In this document: positions 32,828 to 44,177 of the stretch, in pieces
Numbering within the stretch: position 1 is the first letter of the stretch
Layout of the letters: every line of letters begins with the position of its first letter
NCBI GenBank assembly: GCA_951802425.1
Contig: OX637800.1
Coordinates: forward strand, 1,860,001 to 1,924,000
DNA length: 64,000 nucleotides
From: Clavaria fumosa
Taxonomy: Eukaryota > Basidiomycota > Agaricomycetes > Agaricales > Clavariaceae
Reading direction: 5' to 3'
The notes under the pieces: generated by a model
What the model was told of the DNA's origin: nothing
Databases searched by the model: none
Seen by the model: the letters and a program-made list of their open reading frames with translations, nothing else
Translations under genes and position numbers: made by a program

Positions 32828-35705
32828 GGTTTTGACTTTCAGCCCCCAAGTAGACTTCCTTTTTTGGGTGAGTAAATTATGTAAGCACGGCATCGGCTGC
32901 CGTGCTGCTGCGCAAACAGCCAATTAAATAAATATATTCACTTATAATTAATTAAATTGTTTCTAATGTGGATTCAATTTATGGGAGGCAGCACACACGT
33001 GGCGCATTGAGCATTCTGCTTGTGCTCGACACCAATGTTCTCCCACTACCAACCTAACGTTGCATCTCACCCTACCAGCCGTGGAAGTCTTGCCTCTGAT
33101 TGCGCCCTCAGTTACACCCTATGCTGGCCCACGTGGGAACATTTTGATGTCTGGCTAAAAAAAGAACAACGTGAGAAGGGAATGGAATTGATTCAGAAGA
33201 ACATTCGCAGGGCCAGTCCGGACCGTCCTTGGCAGGAGCAACATGAGTTCGTCTGTGCTCGGCAAGGAGCTGGGTCCTTGCCCAAATATACTCTTAAACA
33301 TCCAGAATGGAACAGGAATGTGCCATCCAAGTGGTCGGGTTGTCTATGCCGTCTCACTGTGAAGATTTATCCTGGTGCAGCTGAAGTCCTCGGCATGTAC
33401 AAGCAAGAACACACGCACATGATCGGCAATGACAACCTCAAGTTCACACACCTTTCAGGGGGGGCTAAGGCCCGGATCAAGGAATTACTGCAATTGGGTG
33501 TGCACAATGATCGCATTGTAAGTAGATCTACTGTCAAATTAGCAGTGACAGGCTCACTCCTTCTGCAGATTGAGATTGTCTGCGAGGAAACCCAAGCTGG
33601 ATCCGCAACCCGGGATGAGTTTGTCGGAGCGCGTGATGTCCGACGGATCCAGGTAAGTGGAATGCGTGCTTAATATTAATATTTGTCATCCTCCTGACCT
33701 ACAAATTATAGAGAGAGATGGAAATGTGTGAAATTCGGCTGCACCAAGATGACGGCGCCTCGATCGTTCTTTGGGCAGCCTGTCTCCGAGAGGAAAAGGC
33801 AATGCTCGCATTCAAAATGAGCTGCAATCCGCCTCTGGAAGGTTCATCCCTCGCAAACAACACTTTTGTTATGATAATACAGACTGAGTATCAGCACGAA
33901 ATGTTCCAAAAACTTGGAAATGCCTTCATGGGAATTGATGCAACCCACAACACCACTCATTATGAGGGTGTGAGTCTATTTACATTGATTGTATGAGACC
34001 TTTGGGGCCATGGTAAGCAATCCGACATTTTCACATTTTTTCTCAACTAATGAGTCATGCAGGCATGCCAATCGCCTGGATGATTGCATCAAATGCGCAG
34101 CAAGAGACACTCACCTTCTTTCTTCGGACAGTCAGGGCCAGAAATGGAAATGTCAAACCGAAATGGATTATGTCAGACAAGGACCGTGCCCAAATGAATT
34201 CCATCAGGCTCATTTATCCAGAATCCCAGCTTCTTTTGTGTTGGTGGCACGTGCTGCACACATGGCAACAATATTTCGTAACATCACACCATCCAGAATT
34301 ATGGTCGCTTCTTAAGGCATGGGTCCGCATCACCGATCAGGAAATATTTGACAGGCAGTGGGAATGCATCAAAGCCATCGTGCCGGCATCTGTCACCCAG
34401 TATCTTGAAACGGAGTGGTGGGCAGAGCGGGATTTGTGGTCTGCAGTAATCTGAAAAGATCGGTCTGTCCTTGAGCTGAGTGATACAAATATGTTGGTTG
34501 AGGCATAGGTCACTTGGTTTGGTCCTCCTAGAGCCAGCATTGAATTACAGTTTTAGTTGGCACCATCTCCTGAAGGGAAAATTTTTACAGGGAAAGCGTA
34601 ATCGGCATGTTGATCACCTGCTCCATACCCTTATACAGAAGGCAATTCCTTATTTTGTTGCCAAGCACCGTCGGCAGACCTTAGGCTTTGACGGCCCTGA
34701 CTTAGAGAATCAGCACTGAACTGAATTGGAAGAAAGCGGTCAAAAAATTCCCAAATCGGATATAGAACATCTCAACGACGGCCATTATCGCGTTCGCTCA
34801 CAATCAGACCCTCAGCTTTCATATAATGTTCATCTTGATTCCAGCAGTTGTGATTGTCCTAGCTTCCCTTTACTCTCCTTCTGTAAACACATCATCGCAA
34901 CCCAGCTCCATTTCCCTTCGGCCTGCACCATTATTCCATTCCCAATGGCACCCGATGCAGCGGCTCCAGCTCGATCACCTCCTGTCTTGAACACTCCGCT
35001 TTTGGACATCAATATCAATGCGCATTCCCACGACATTGCTCGGATCGCTCACAAAATGCTAAATGTTGCCTCCCATGCCTCCCACGGCAATCAAACCCTT
35101 CTCGCTCAGCTGATGCCGGCATTGTTTGATCTGGAGGCGGGGCTTGACTGGGCACTACTGCTGCCAAAGAAGGTTCCGGTTGCACCCAACCAGCATTCGT
35201 GGCCGGAGACAGCTGCTGTTATGGGCGTTAGACCGAAGACCAAGTGCAAAATGCATATGGACCCTTATGGCAGTGGTGAAAGGAGTGGGAAGAAGGCAAA
35301 ACTGGATACGCGCCTGCAAAGAACAGTCCCGCCAACCACCAAAATTGATGAGAACACGCCTCCCTCCACAAAACCGGATACACGCCTGCAAAGAACGGTC
35401 CCGCCCACCAAAATCAATGAGAACACACCTCCCTCCACAAAACCGGATATGCGCCTGCAAAGAACGGTCCTGCCAATCACCAATATCGATGAGACTACAA
35501 CACCTCTTGCCCTGCCAGCCGCGTACCCAAAACTTGTCATTCGGATCCCACCCCACAAGCAGACATAGGTTTATTTGTGAATAATATTATATTACAGTAA
35601 TAATAATTTAATATTGTGTTTGGCTCAGGCCAAGTCGGCTAGATAACGCGTTATCAGCAATAACTAAAAAAGGAAATCTATTTGGGGGCTGAAAGTCCCC
35701 AACTT
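32828..35705. mobile_element. Mutator-like element (MULE), about 2.9 kb
   Basis: The left end contains GACTTTCAGCCCCCAAGTAG (32834-32853) and the right end carries the same word inverted with one mismatch (35677-35696), followed on both sides by a T-rich tract; these are the terminal inverted repeats. Outside lie TGACGCGGCA (32818-32827) and TGACATGGCA (35705-35714), which look like a 9-bp target duplication differing only by two CpG-type transitions. The exact outer base may shift by 1-2 nt. It holds the transposase pseudogene listed next. Confidence 0.75.
33035..35568 (+). pseudogene. MULE transposase with SWIM zinc finger, inactivated by nonsense mutations
   Basis: Catalyses cut-and-paste transposition in intact relatives. 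Exons 33035-33517, 33569-33652 and 33712 onward are separated by 51- and 59-bp introns, with a further intron at about 34010-34060. Recognisable parts: N-terminal DNA-binding region (HEFVCARQGAG, YKQEHTHMIG), the DDE core with GIDATHNTTHYEG and IMSDKDRAQMNS, the conserved CWWHVLHTWQQYF, and a C-terminal SWIM finger CDCPSFPLLSFCKHI. Premature TGA codons at 33994 (LIV*DLWGHG), 34452 (AVI*KDRS) and 34717 break the frame; each would read as Arg if the T were C. A frame problem also occurs near 34505-34550. The C-terminus has three tandem 22-24-residue repeats (RLQRTVPPT...KIDENTPPSTKPD, 35300-35510). It should be non-functional. Confidence 0.82.
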
Positions 35706-35900
35706 GACATGGCAGCGTGACGTAACAGCCTGTGACAGAAAGCGTGACAAAGGCTGACCCACCTCAATTACAGGCCTCAGACCTGGCAACAACACTGTTT
35801 TCTTGGTTATATAGAAACTATATACACTGCTGATACTCAAGAGACTCTACACTGCTTGTTTGAAGTAAAGATAATGGCACAATAATGGGAAAACTCTGCA

Positions 35901-36494
35901 CTATTCATCTATGTCCTCCCAGTCTTCCAATCCTTCATCCAGGTCAAATTCTTCCCCAGATTCTGACTCCATTGGAATTGTTTAAGAGCCCACACTTGTG
36001 TTTGGCTTCCATTGCCCATTATTATAGAGATCAATTGATTGAACAAGTCCTTCCCTAATCTTTACCACAGCTGTCCTAAGGGACAGATTCTGCAGGTTTG
36101 GAGCTCCAGCCCTTTGAAATGCCAGAAGATGGTCTTTGAGCTTGTCTCCTTTGAGCTTCTTGACTTGCTCCTTGTCAAATATCAGCTTTACTGCAGCCAC
36201 ATGTCCAGCTACTTTGGCTGCCTTCTTCTTTTTTGCATCCCTTGCAGCCTCATGCTCATCAATCTTGGCTTTGGCATGCCTGATAATTGCCTCCCTCCCT
36301 GCTTGTTCCACCCCCTTTGCCTCACCTTTACATACAAACTGATGGATATGACATGAATGACACTTATATAAGCATTCTGCCTCTAAAGCTCTGACCCAAA
36401 AACACTTATTTAAATTACTGTTTTCTCTATATTTTGGGCCCATTTCATCCTGTGAGTAATGCCAGTGACGCAAGTGACCTTGGGTGGAGGTCAC
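35901..36494 (-). pseudogene. Remnant coding a lysine-rich, SAP-like segment
   Basis: A minus-strand frame of 170 codons (36494-35982) codes a His/Cys-rich start (CHSCHIHQFVC), an Ala/Lys-rich helix (KKKKAAKVAGHVAAV) and a segment similar to SAP-like helices (KLKGDKLKDHLLAFQRAG). After the TAA at 35982 the same frame continues with an acidic end (MESESGEEFDLDEGLEDWED) to a TAG at 35901, so that TAA may be a nonsense mutation. Such segments often occur in transposon-derived basidiomycete proteins. No 5' continuation was found. Confidence 0.45.
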
Positions 36495-36960
36495 ATGAGT
36501 TATGTTGGTAATGCAAATAAGGCGAGTAACACTGGCAATGAAAGTAATGTTGGTGACACTAGCACTGGTGACAGTGTTGGGGATGTTGGTAGTGTTAATG
36601 GTGGCAGCAGTGCCAGTGGTACTAGTGCTGGTGACAGTGTTGGGGACACTGGCAGTGCTAGTGGTGTAATGTTGGGGATGCCATGTGATAAGTCACATGC
36701 TTGATAAAGAGATGGCTCAGCAGTGTGTTGTGCATCAAAATAGTGGGCTCAGGTGGTGGATATGTGTAGGGTGAAGTGGAGGGAGGTGTTGTGAGTATAG
36801 CATGGTTGATCATGAGTGTTGTGTGAAGGCGGGGTAGATTGGGGAGGCTTTTGGAAGAGTGTGGCAGGGCCTGGAAGTGCATAGAGGGGCTTGCAAGGTT
36901 GTAGAGGGCTGTCAGGAGGCTTGGAAAATTTAACAGAGTCCCAAGAGATCTCCTGCTGGC
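36440..36960 (-). repeat. Inverted, CpG-free fragment of the type C LTR
   Basis: The minus strand matches the LTR at 49740-50080 and 62900-63240: CCTCTACAACCTTGC, then ACTCATGATCAACC, GTGACTTATCACATGGCATC and the alternating ACT/CTAC tract. In the fragment the sites corresponding to CG in the other copies read TG or CA. On the plus strand the tract is GGTGACAGTGTTGGGGA-like (36540-36680). Confidence 0.6.
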
Positions 36961-38169
36961 ATGCCCAATAACAGCCATTGATTGCACTGGCTTGTCTGTG
37001 GAGTCCACAGAATGTCTGCATGGTCAACATGGGCCAGTTTGTCCTTGATGCAGCTGGCAAGTCCCTTGTAGAACTGCCACTGCCCAATGAACAGCAGACA
37101 CAAACCTGTTGAACAAAATGGTATATTTCATCAACTTCTGGTCCTTGCTGTAAGGATAATATACAGTTTAAACAAGGAAACATCACAGATACCAACTATC
37201 TGGATATTTTGGCATCAAAGGCAACAGTGACCGATAACGATCCGATACTGTCTGATAACATCCGGGACGTCCGATAAACATCCAATATCGGACTCTCCAG
37301 TCTCCAGTCCCCCATGATAATCACAGCCTGCAGGTTACACACACCGCCTACACCTTTCTATTTCATCACTTCAGCATGGTCAGCGCTCAACATACTCACT
37401 GTTCCATTCCCCTTCCTTTATTTCATATACCATGCTGTAAATTTCATATTGTGCTCCCTTTCAAGTGTCCACTAGTTTAAATGTTTCAAACCCTTTGCAG
37501 TATCTTGCCCATTGTTCCTAGTACCACTTTGCTGTACCAGCTATGCTTTCCTTCATTTTATGAGTGGTCCAGACATGTGCTGGTCATTGGACATTTCATT
37601 CCTCTGAACTGCATGACTCATTTATGAATTATGGCTCCTATATGACCTTGTACACAATATTGCATTGCCTTCTGTAGCTTCCGGAGATTTCTGTAGGATC
37701 GAATTTGCTGTACTTAGAAAAATGTACATAAGTATGTACTGGACTCTATGGAAATCCAGCTTTTTGAATGCCCACATTGTGCTGTGATCTTTAGCAGGCT
37801 CACCCCTCGTCGTACCCATTGATCCGCTGGCCTTTGTCATCGCCAGCCTGTCGAACTTTCGATCCAAACATCGGACTCTATTGGATCTGATACCGGATAC
37901 TCTGGATAACGTATATTTTCATTCTCTGAACATTTTACACTCAGCCTCTACATCCTCCAAGGTTCTGTCTAGTGTCTCCAACATATAACAAGACCCCCTG
38001 AAGAACCTGGCCATGAACACCTATTTGCAGCCAACACCAGTACAGCCTACTACAATTTTGGAGCCCACTGCGAGGGGGTCATAACAACGTCTTCACTACA
38101 GTCTTCAAGGATTCCCAGAGGCTCATCTGCTTCCCAGCCTTGACGTTCTAAACACCTAAGAGCGCGAAA
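36961..38169. other. Repeat-derived region upstream of gypsy element A
   Basis: Between 37225 and 37300 and again near 37860-37910 there are CCGATA/TATCGG/CGGATAC-type words in both orientations, suggesting the ends of a small DNA element, but no target duplication could be fixed. The stretch 37920-38075, ending in CCTACTACA just before TTTGGAGCCCACTGCG, may be the end of the 5' LTR and the primer-binding region of element A. No second LTR copy is in the window to confirm it. Confidence 0.4.
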
Positions 38170-38434
38170 CCCAAATCCGACTTCAGAACCAGTGCATACC
38201 GAACGAGCTGGAGAAGTAATTGAAACTTCTCATCTACTCCCATTGGAAATCCCCAGTATCTCATCTATTGTATACTCCCATACGAGCTTTGCAACTCCCA
38301 TTACCACATTACGACAGATCTTCAAAGAACCGCTTACACCACTCCCCCTCGAATCGAGCATCCTTCACTTCCCACCAGAAGCGCCTCAGAATTCACTGGA
38401 CGAAGTTCACCTATCACCCTACGCACCAATACAA

Positions 38435-40657
38435 ATGGCTAATCAACCAAGATATCCACTCTGTGGCGCTCACGGGGCCCCTGCCTTCAACAGAGTACTG
38501 ACGCATCTCAACTGGTACTTCGAGGACATTGACATTGTACTTACCGGCATTAATCCAGACATTCTGGAGACTGATTTAATTTGGTATGCAAAGCATTACC
38601 TTGACACTGATACATGTCTTCTTTGGGAGACTCTCACACCCGACCCACACCCGGAATGGACTTGGGATACCTTCAAAGCAGCCGTCTGACACCTTTATCC
38701 AGGTTCCAATGGCAGCTGTTTGTTTTCTGTTGCCAATTTGGACCATTTCATATCAGACTCAGCCCAAAAAGGAGTTTACATGCATGCAGAACACGGAGAG
38801 TATTACCAGGACTTTCTTCGGATCACCTCACATTTGATCAGCTCACAGCGCATGTCTACAAATGATAGGAACTGGCTTTACATCCTCGGATTTGGGGATC
38901 ACACAAGGCACCAGATCGAGAGCCAGCTTGCTATTATACTACCGAATCACCATCTGGAGGATCCATACCCCATGAATGAGGTACACACTGCAGCCGAGTT
39001 CCTACTTTCCTCAATGTCCCCACACTCTGTGACAACCGATCAATTTTCTGGACCCATCTGTTTCACATTTTCAACCCCCAGGAGTAGTGTCTTAAGGTCC
39101 AGTCTACTGGACCGAAAAAATGACTGAAACTGAACTGAACTTAACCGCAAAAGACCGAACCATTGGTTATGGTTAAGCCAATTCTTGGACACTACCAGTT
39201 AACAGTCTAAGGGTTGCTGAGTTTTCAAAAAGACTGCAAGAAACCAGTCCTAACCAGTCCTAACTGGTCATAACTGATCTTTCAAATATTAATAAGCGAC
39301 TGTCACTGAGCAGGCCCTTGTAGGTGCACAAGGGGCCACCAGAGACCTTGCTGCTTGGAACTCGAGCCAGGTGGAGGAAATACATGATGAAATGAAGGAA
39401 TACTGTGACTTACTGGCTGCTGATGGGGAGCAGGTGAGGTGGGACAATCCTAAGATTGAGGTTGTGTTGTTTTAGAGTAGATAGACTGGTCTAGACTGAC
39501 AATAAGACTGAATAAGACTGGTCATGACTGGTCCTCAAAAAGACTGGTCAAGACTGGTCTATAGACCATAACTTAACTGAAACGAACTGGTTTTCTTCAG
39601 TTCAGTCCAGTTATGGATATGTTCAGCTACAGTCTCAACCAGTTATGGTTACAGTTAAGCCCAAATGAGGACCAAAAACTGGACTGAACTGGACTTGAAA
39701 ACACTACCCAGGAGAGAAACGAAACCAGTAGTCAAGAAGGAAGAGCTTGACATGTCTGCGGCCTTGGCGACATTTGCTTCTACAATGGCTCACTTGGAAT
39801 CAATTTTATCAGCTCAGTCTCTCGAACCGGCAAAACATTCCACCCCTTGGACCATGAATTCCCCTACAAATCGGACATGTAACTTCTGTTCAGAACTAGG
39901 TCATTTTGTTAGCACCTGTCTGAAAGCCCTTGAATACATCAAGTCCAGTAAATGTATGCAGAACACCAAAGGCAGGATTTGCCTTCCTTCTGGACGATAC
40001 TTACCAGGCACCATTGTGGGGAACAACCTATCAGAGTGCTTTGACAAGTACTATGCTACTTACCAATCCCAGAATACGCAGCCGGCAACCACCGCGGTAT
40101 TTGAAGCACACCTGACTGAATCATCTGGTGATGCCCTGGAGATGGAAGACGTAACAGACGAAGAAGATAATGAAGGAACTGCATTGGAAAACATGGTTTG
40201 GACCTTCACAAACGATGTAGCAAACAAAATAGACAAGGGCAAAAGGAAAGCACCTGCACCCCGAAATAATGATCCACAGCCATCTAGGTTACCTCCCCTG
40301 CCCACCATTGTCATTACGCCGACTCAGGTTGCTCGTCCATCGAAGCCAGAAAGAATCAAACGACCCAACATCCAGTATCATTACCAAGCTCCCATCAAGA
40401 ATCCAGTAACCGTTCAACAAGTCTTTGATTGTGCACTTGACATCCCGGTCTGTGTGACACCTCGTGAACTACTCGCCATTTCCGGAGATGTCCGCAAAAA
40501 GATGAAGGATATGGTTACTGCCCGCCATGTTCCGGTCACCACTTCCATTGTACAGGATACGCTCTACACAAACATTACGGCCCTGGACACCTCTGATCTC
40601 GTTGTGGCAGTCGATGCTGCTCCGCTCCGCATCGTAGAAGGCATTTTGGATGGTTGA
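38435..40657 (+). pseudogene. Gag of gypsy element A, interrupted
   Basis: Capsid-type protein of element A. The N-terminal half (MANQPRYPLCGAHGAPAFNR, FEDIDIVLTGINPD, LYILGFGDHTRHQ) runs to 39076 with a TGA at 38687. The hAT MITE follows. The C-terminal half resumes at 39707 with the zinc knuckle CNFCSELGHFVSTC (39873-39914) and an acidic and a Pro-rich region, closing at TGA 40655. Element B reads CAA at the positions of both TGA codons. The product cannot be made intact. Confidence 0.85.
39085..39706. mobile_element. hAT-type MITE (622 bp) inserted in gag A
   Basis: Left end TAGTGTCTTAAGGTCCAGT, inverted right end TAGTGTTTTCAAGTCCAGT; both start with TAGTG as many hAT elements do. Flanked by an exact 8-bp duplication CCCAGGAG (39077-39084 and 39707-39714). 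Element B lacks the insertion at this position. The subterminal parts are full of ACTGG/CCAGT words. The middle (39310-39475) has an open stretch coding GATRDLAAWNSSQVEEIHDE and ending DNPKIEVVLF*, possibly a captured or residual coding fragment. Confidence 0.88.
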
Positions 40658-40663
40658 ATCGCC

Positions 40664-40897
40664 GTGGAGTGCCTTCTCGACCAGGGAAGTTCAATTGTAG
40701 TAATGCGGCAAGATGTTTGGGAGAAACTCGGCAATCTGCTACACTCTGAACATGTTATTCACATGGAATCTTCTCATGGCACCATCACTCCGACGCTCAG
40801 ACTCATCAAGAATTTTCCTTTACAGATTGGTCCATGCACTTTCCATGTTCAAATGCAAGTGGCAGACACACTACCCTGTGAGGTTCTTGTCGGATGA
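40664..40897 (+). pseudogene. Protease region of gypsy element A
   Basis: Retropepsin-like segment with the motif CLLDQGSSIVVM, where the usual catalytic D-S/T-G reads D-Q-G, and a flap region (GPCTFHVQMQVADTLPCEVL). It follows gag in the same frame after a TGA at 40655 and is closed by TGA at 40895. The same segment in element B has CAA at the first site. Confidence 0.7.
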
Positions 40898-41110
40898 CCA
40901 TTTTTTATGCTAACCGGCTCGCAAACAATCGATCATCCCCATGGGGCCCAGGACCTCATTCTAAACGATCCAAACACAGGAGAACGAATCATAGTGCCAA
41001 CAAAAGAACAAATCCCGATCCACAAAACATCGAAGAATAAGAAACCCCATCCAGATTTTTGATGGCTGGAGCCTCGAACATCCGCAAATCTACAGACTCA
41101 CCTCCAATCA

Positions 41111-42211
41111 ATGCAGACACAGAAACTATACCCAAACATGACTCCAGCCATCCTCTCCACTTCCGTTCAGAATTCCTCATCTTCTTCTTTTGTAAATCTA
41201 GCCCCTCTCAATCCCATTCCTTGTATCAGTGTCTCAGACATTTCTCTCAATTCCGTTGATTCCCCAGTCGCTATTGAATGTGAACCGACACATCCAAATA
41301 TTGCATATCCCCTGTACAACAATACCTCCGAAAAAAATTTCCCATCTACGGATGCCGTTTTTCCAGTTTACCTAGGAAAGAAATATAAGAAGGTAGCAAA
41401 CCACGTCAATCTGATCAAAGCAACAGTACCTGAAGAATTCCAGATTGTCCGACGATGGCATCCGGACCCACTAGCCGATATGCCGATTCTTCTAACACAT
41501 CCCCCCAATTTCACCCCCGGTTTCCGATATAGTCAAGACCGGAAAGATGCACATAACGCAAACCCCACCAGATTTTTATGGCTGGAGGAAGAAAAACTCG
41601 TTCACTATCTTATCAAAGCCCAGGGAGATGCCTTTGCTTGGATGGAGACTGAAAAAGGACAATTCGACGCAAAATACTTTGATCTGATTATCATCCCAAC
41701 AGTCAAATATGTTCCCTGGATCTTCAAAAATATACCGATTCCTCCTGGCATCTACGATGAAGTCCTGAAGGTTATCCAAGAAAAGATTGTGGCCAGAGTC
41801 TACGAAGAGTCCAACTCCTCTTATCGGTCCCAGTGGTTTTGCATGTTAAAGAAAGACGCAAAGTCTCTTCAACTCGTACACAACCTACAGCCATTGAATA
41901 AAGTCACTATCAGCAACTCGGTGGTTCCCCCAATAATGGAGGTTTTTGCGGAATCATTCGCTGGATGCGGATGCTATGGAACACTCAATTTATTTGTCTC
42001 CTTCGATCAACGGTCTCTCGACGAGCGAAGCTGTGACCTTACCATGTTTCAAACCCCTCTCGGAGCGAAACGGCTCACTTGCGTCCTGATGGGATACACG
42101 AACGCAACGCAAATTATGCATGGAGACATCATGCATATCTTGCAAGACGAAATTCCGCACATCACCATCCCATTTGTAGACGATGTAGTGATTAAGGGCC
42201 TGGAAACCTGA
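41111..42211 (+). pseudogene. Reverse transcriptase N-terminal part of element A
   Basis: Linker (FVNLAPLNPIPCISVSD) followed by RT motifs: PPGIYDEVLKVIQEKI, SQWFCMLKKD, LVHNLQPLNKV, CYGTLNLFVSFDQRS, FQTPLGAKRLT and IPFVDDVVIKG (catalytic DD present). The TGA at 42209 reads CGA in element B. The frame is cut at 42236 by the chromodomain element and resumes at 47865. Confidence 0.85.
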
Positions 42212-42236
42212 TATGAGCTTCCAGATGGCACTTATG

Positions 42237-42525
42237 TGTTAGGATCGCTTACATAAGCATCCAAAAAGAGCAGTTGTGGAGAAACTGGGGAGGGTTGTTA
42301 GAAGGTCACAGGACCTGTGGCTGTGGTGAGATTACATAATTGTAAGATCACATGACCTGGGCCTGGGCGTGTCACGTGATCCGAGGGTCCGAGGGTGGGA
42401 AAGTCGGCAAGTGCTGGGGTTCCTGCTATAAGTACTTGTCGTTTCTCTTTCTTGTACTCTTTTCCCCTTATCTTAGTATTGTCGTCATGACCTTATGCTT
42501 GAATCATGTGAGACCAAGTCTGATA
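42237..42525 (+). repeat. 5' LTR of the chromovirus
   Basis: 289 bp, TGTTAGG...CTGATA, with a TATAAGTAC box (about 42428-42436) as likely promoter. The 540 bp that follow up to the gag frame hold no coding sequence that I can support. Confidence 0.9.
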
Positions 42526-43065
42526 TAATACTAAGATCTGCCTGTCTGCCCTAGCCCCGTGTCCTAACCCGGCTAGCCTGGACCCTTAATTTCAAACTGT
42601 GACATGTTGTCACAGCTCAGCCCCTCATCCTCTATCTCTTTACCTGCCTGCGGTGTGTAACAGAACTGTGCGAAATTTTTACTGTGTGTAGATACACGTG
42701 ACCAGACCCGGAGGAAGTCTACTGTGACCCTCTCCAAGTGATACCGAGTGCCCAAGGCCAGGAACTTTGTTTTTACAGCTACGTACCAGTGAATCGTGTA
42801 GTGTACAGGGCACGGAAAGGCCCTATACATAGTCTTTCTGTAGTTTCCTGGTCCAGTGGACAGGGCCCTTGCTCTGTGACCATTGTCAGAAGGGCACACG
42901 GGCAACTCACTAGGAGTTGTGGAGTGACCACCTGGGACACCATTCAGGCCCCACATTAACAAAAGTTTCATAGAATAAGAGTTAGAATAAGAGTTCTATA
43001 GGTACATAAGTACTAGAAGAGCAGCCTGAGAGGACAGGACTGTTAAGAGATCAAAGAAATCCTGA

Positions 43066-44162
43066 GTGCCGAAGGCCCAGAATTTTATTTTACAGTGCTA
43101 TAGAATGCTGGACCTAGCTGTTGCCCCCTTTGATGGGCAGAAAAGGAACTTCTGTACGTTCCTCCGATCCCTACGCCTCCTGTTTATGGCGAACCCAACT
43201 GTCTATGCTGTGGACCTGGTGAAGGTCCTCTTTGCTCTGAGCAAAATTGCTGGAGAAGGATTCGCTGCTGAATGGGCGAATATGAAAGCGGAAGAGATCC
43301 TGGGTAGTGGCAAGGCTGGAACCTGGGCAGAGTTTGTGGAGGAGATGAAGTGCACATTTGATGACCCAAATGACCGTGCAACTGCCCTTGCCAATATTGC
43401 AGGGCTGAAACAGGGTGCCACGACAGCACCGGAGTTCTTTGCGAAATTCAAGACGCTGTTCTGACAGGCGAAGTTGAGTGCAGAGAAGGACACAGGAATC
43501 CTAGTCCATTGGCTGGAGTTGAACCTGAGTAGGAGGTTGGTGGAGAGAATCTATGGTGTCTCCCTGATGCCAGAGACATATGGAGAATGGAAGCTGCTGG
43601 CTGAGAGACTGGATGCCCAGCAAAGGCGATTTGATGCGATAGTCAGGGAACAAACACTGCGACCCACTGCAACCCCTGCGCGACCTACCGCAACCCTACC
43701 GCGACCTGCCGTGACTGTTTCGCAACCTCTTGTGACCCCTCTGCTGTGTCTCCAGATGTGGCCATGGGCTGTGGATGTGTCCCTGCTGATAAGAGACGTT
43801 GTTTCTGATGCCACCAGACTGGCCATGCTGTCCAATTCTGCCCCCTGCCCGATATGCATCTGCAGGTCCCAAGGGTCCAAACCTGTGCAGTACCATGTGC
43901 CCCCCAAATGGTGGAAAAATATGAGAAGGAGATTGCGCGGCTCCGAGCCTGCCTGGAGCCGTATGAGAAAGAGAGAAGGGCTCCTGTGGAGGAGAAGAAG
44001 TGTGCCAGCCCCCTTTCTGTCCCTGTGCCTGCTGCAAGTATACCCCGATATACTATCTTGCAGCAGAGACATACCCAAATTGGGGCTGAGGTGAAGGAGG
44101 AAGTGAGACTGGCAGAGTGCCCAACCAGAGTGAGGCTGGAAGTGCGGAAACATGTGCCATGA
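43066..44162 (+). pseudogene. Gag of the chromovirus
   Basis: Capsid part with FDGQKRNFCTFLRSLRLLF, a Retrotrans_gag-like core (EFVEEMKCTFDDPNDRATAL) and a TGA at 43462. The frame continues to a CCHC zinc knuckle at about 43800-43841 that reads CF*CHQTGHAVQFC, its second codon pair broken by TGA (43806) where Arg is expected. A frameshift lies between capsid and knuckle (about 43700-43800). A coiled-coil segment follows (MVEKYEKEIARLRACLEPYE). Inactive. Confidence 0.82.
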
Positions 44163-44177
44163 GAGCTAGCCATCCAG

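Noticed and set aside
33020..33034. MULE transposase start at 33020
   Set aside because: The codon there is TTG; the first ATG is at 33035.
36459..36704. Plus-strand Gly/Ser/Asp-rich 81-codon frame that looks like a repeat protein
   Set aside because: It is the complement of a decayed LTR fragment of element C; the repeat character comes from the LTR tract.
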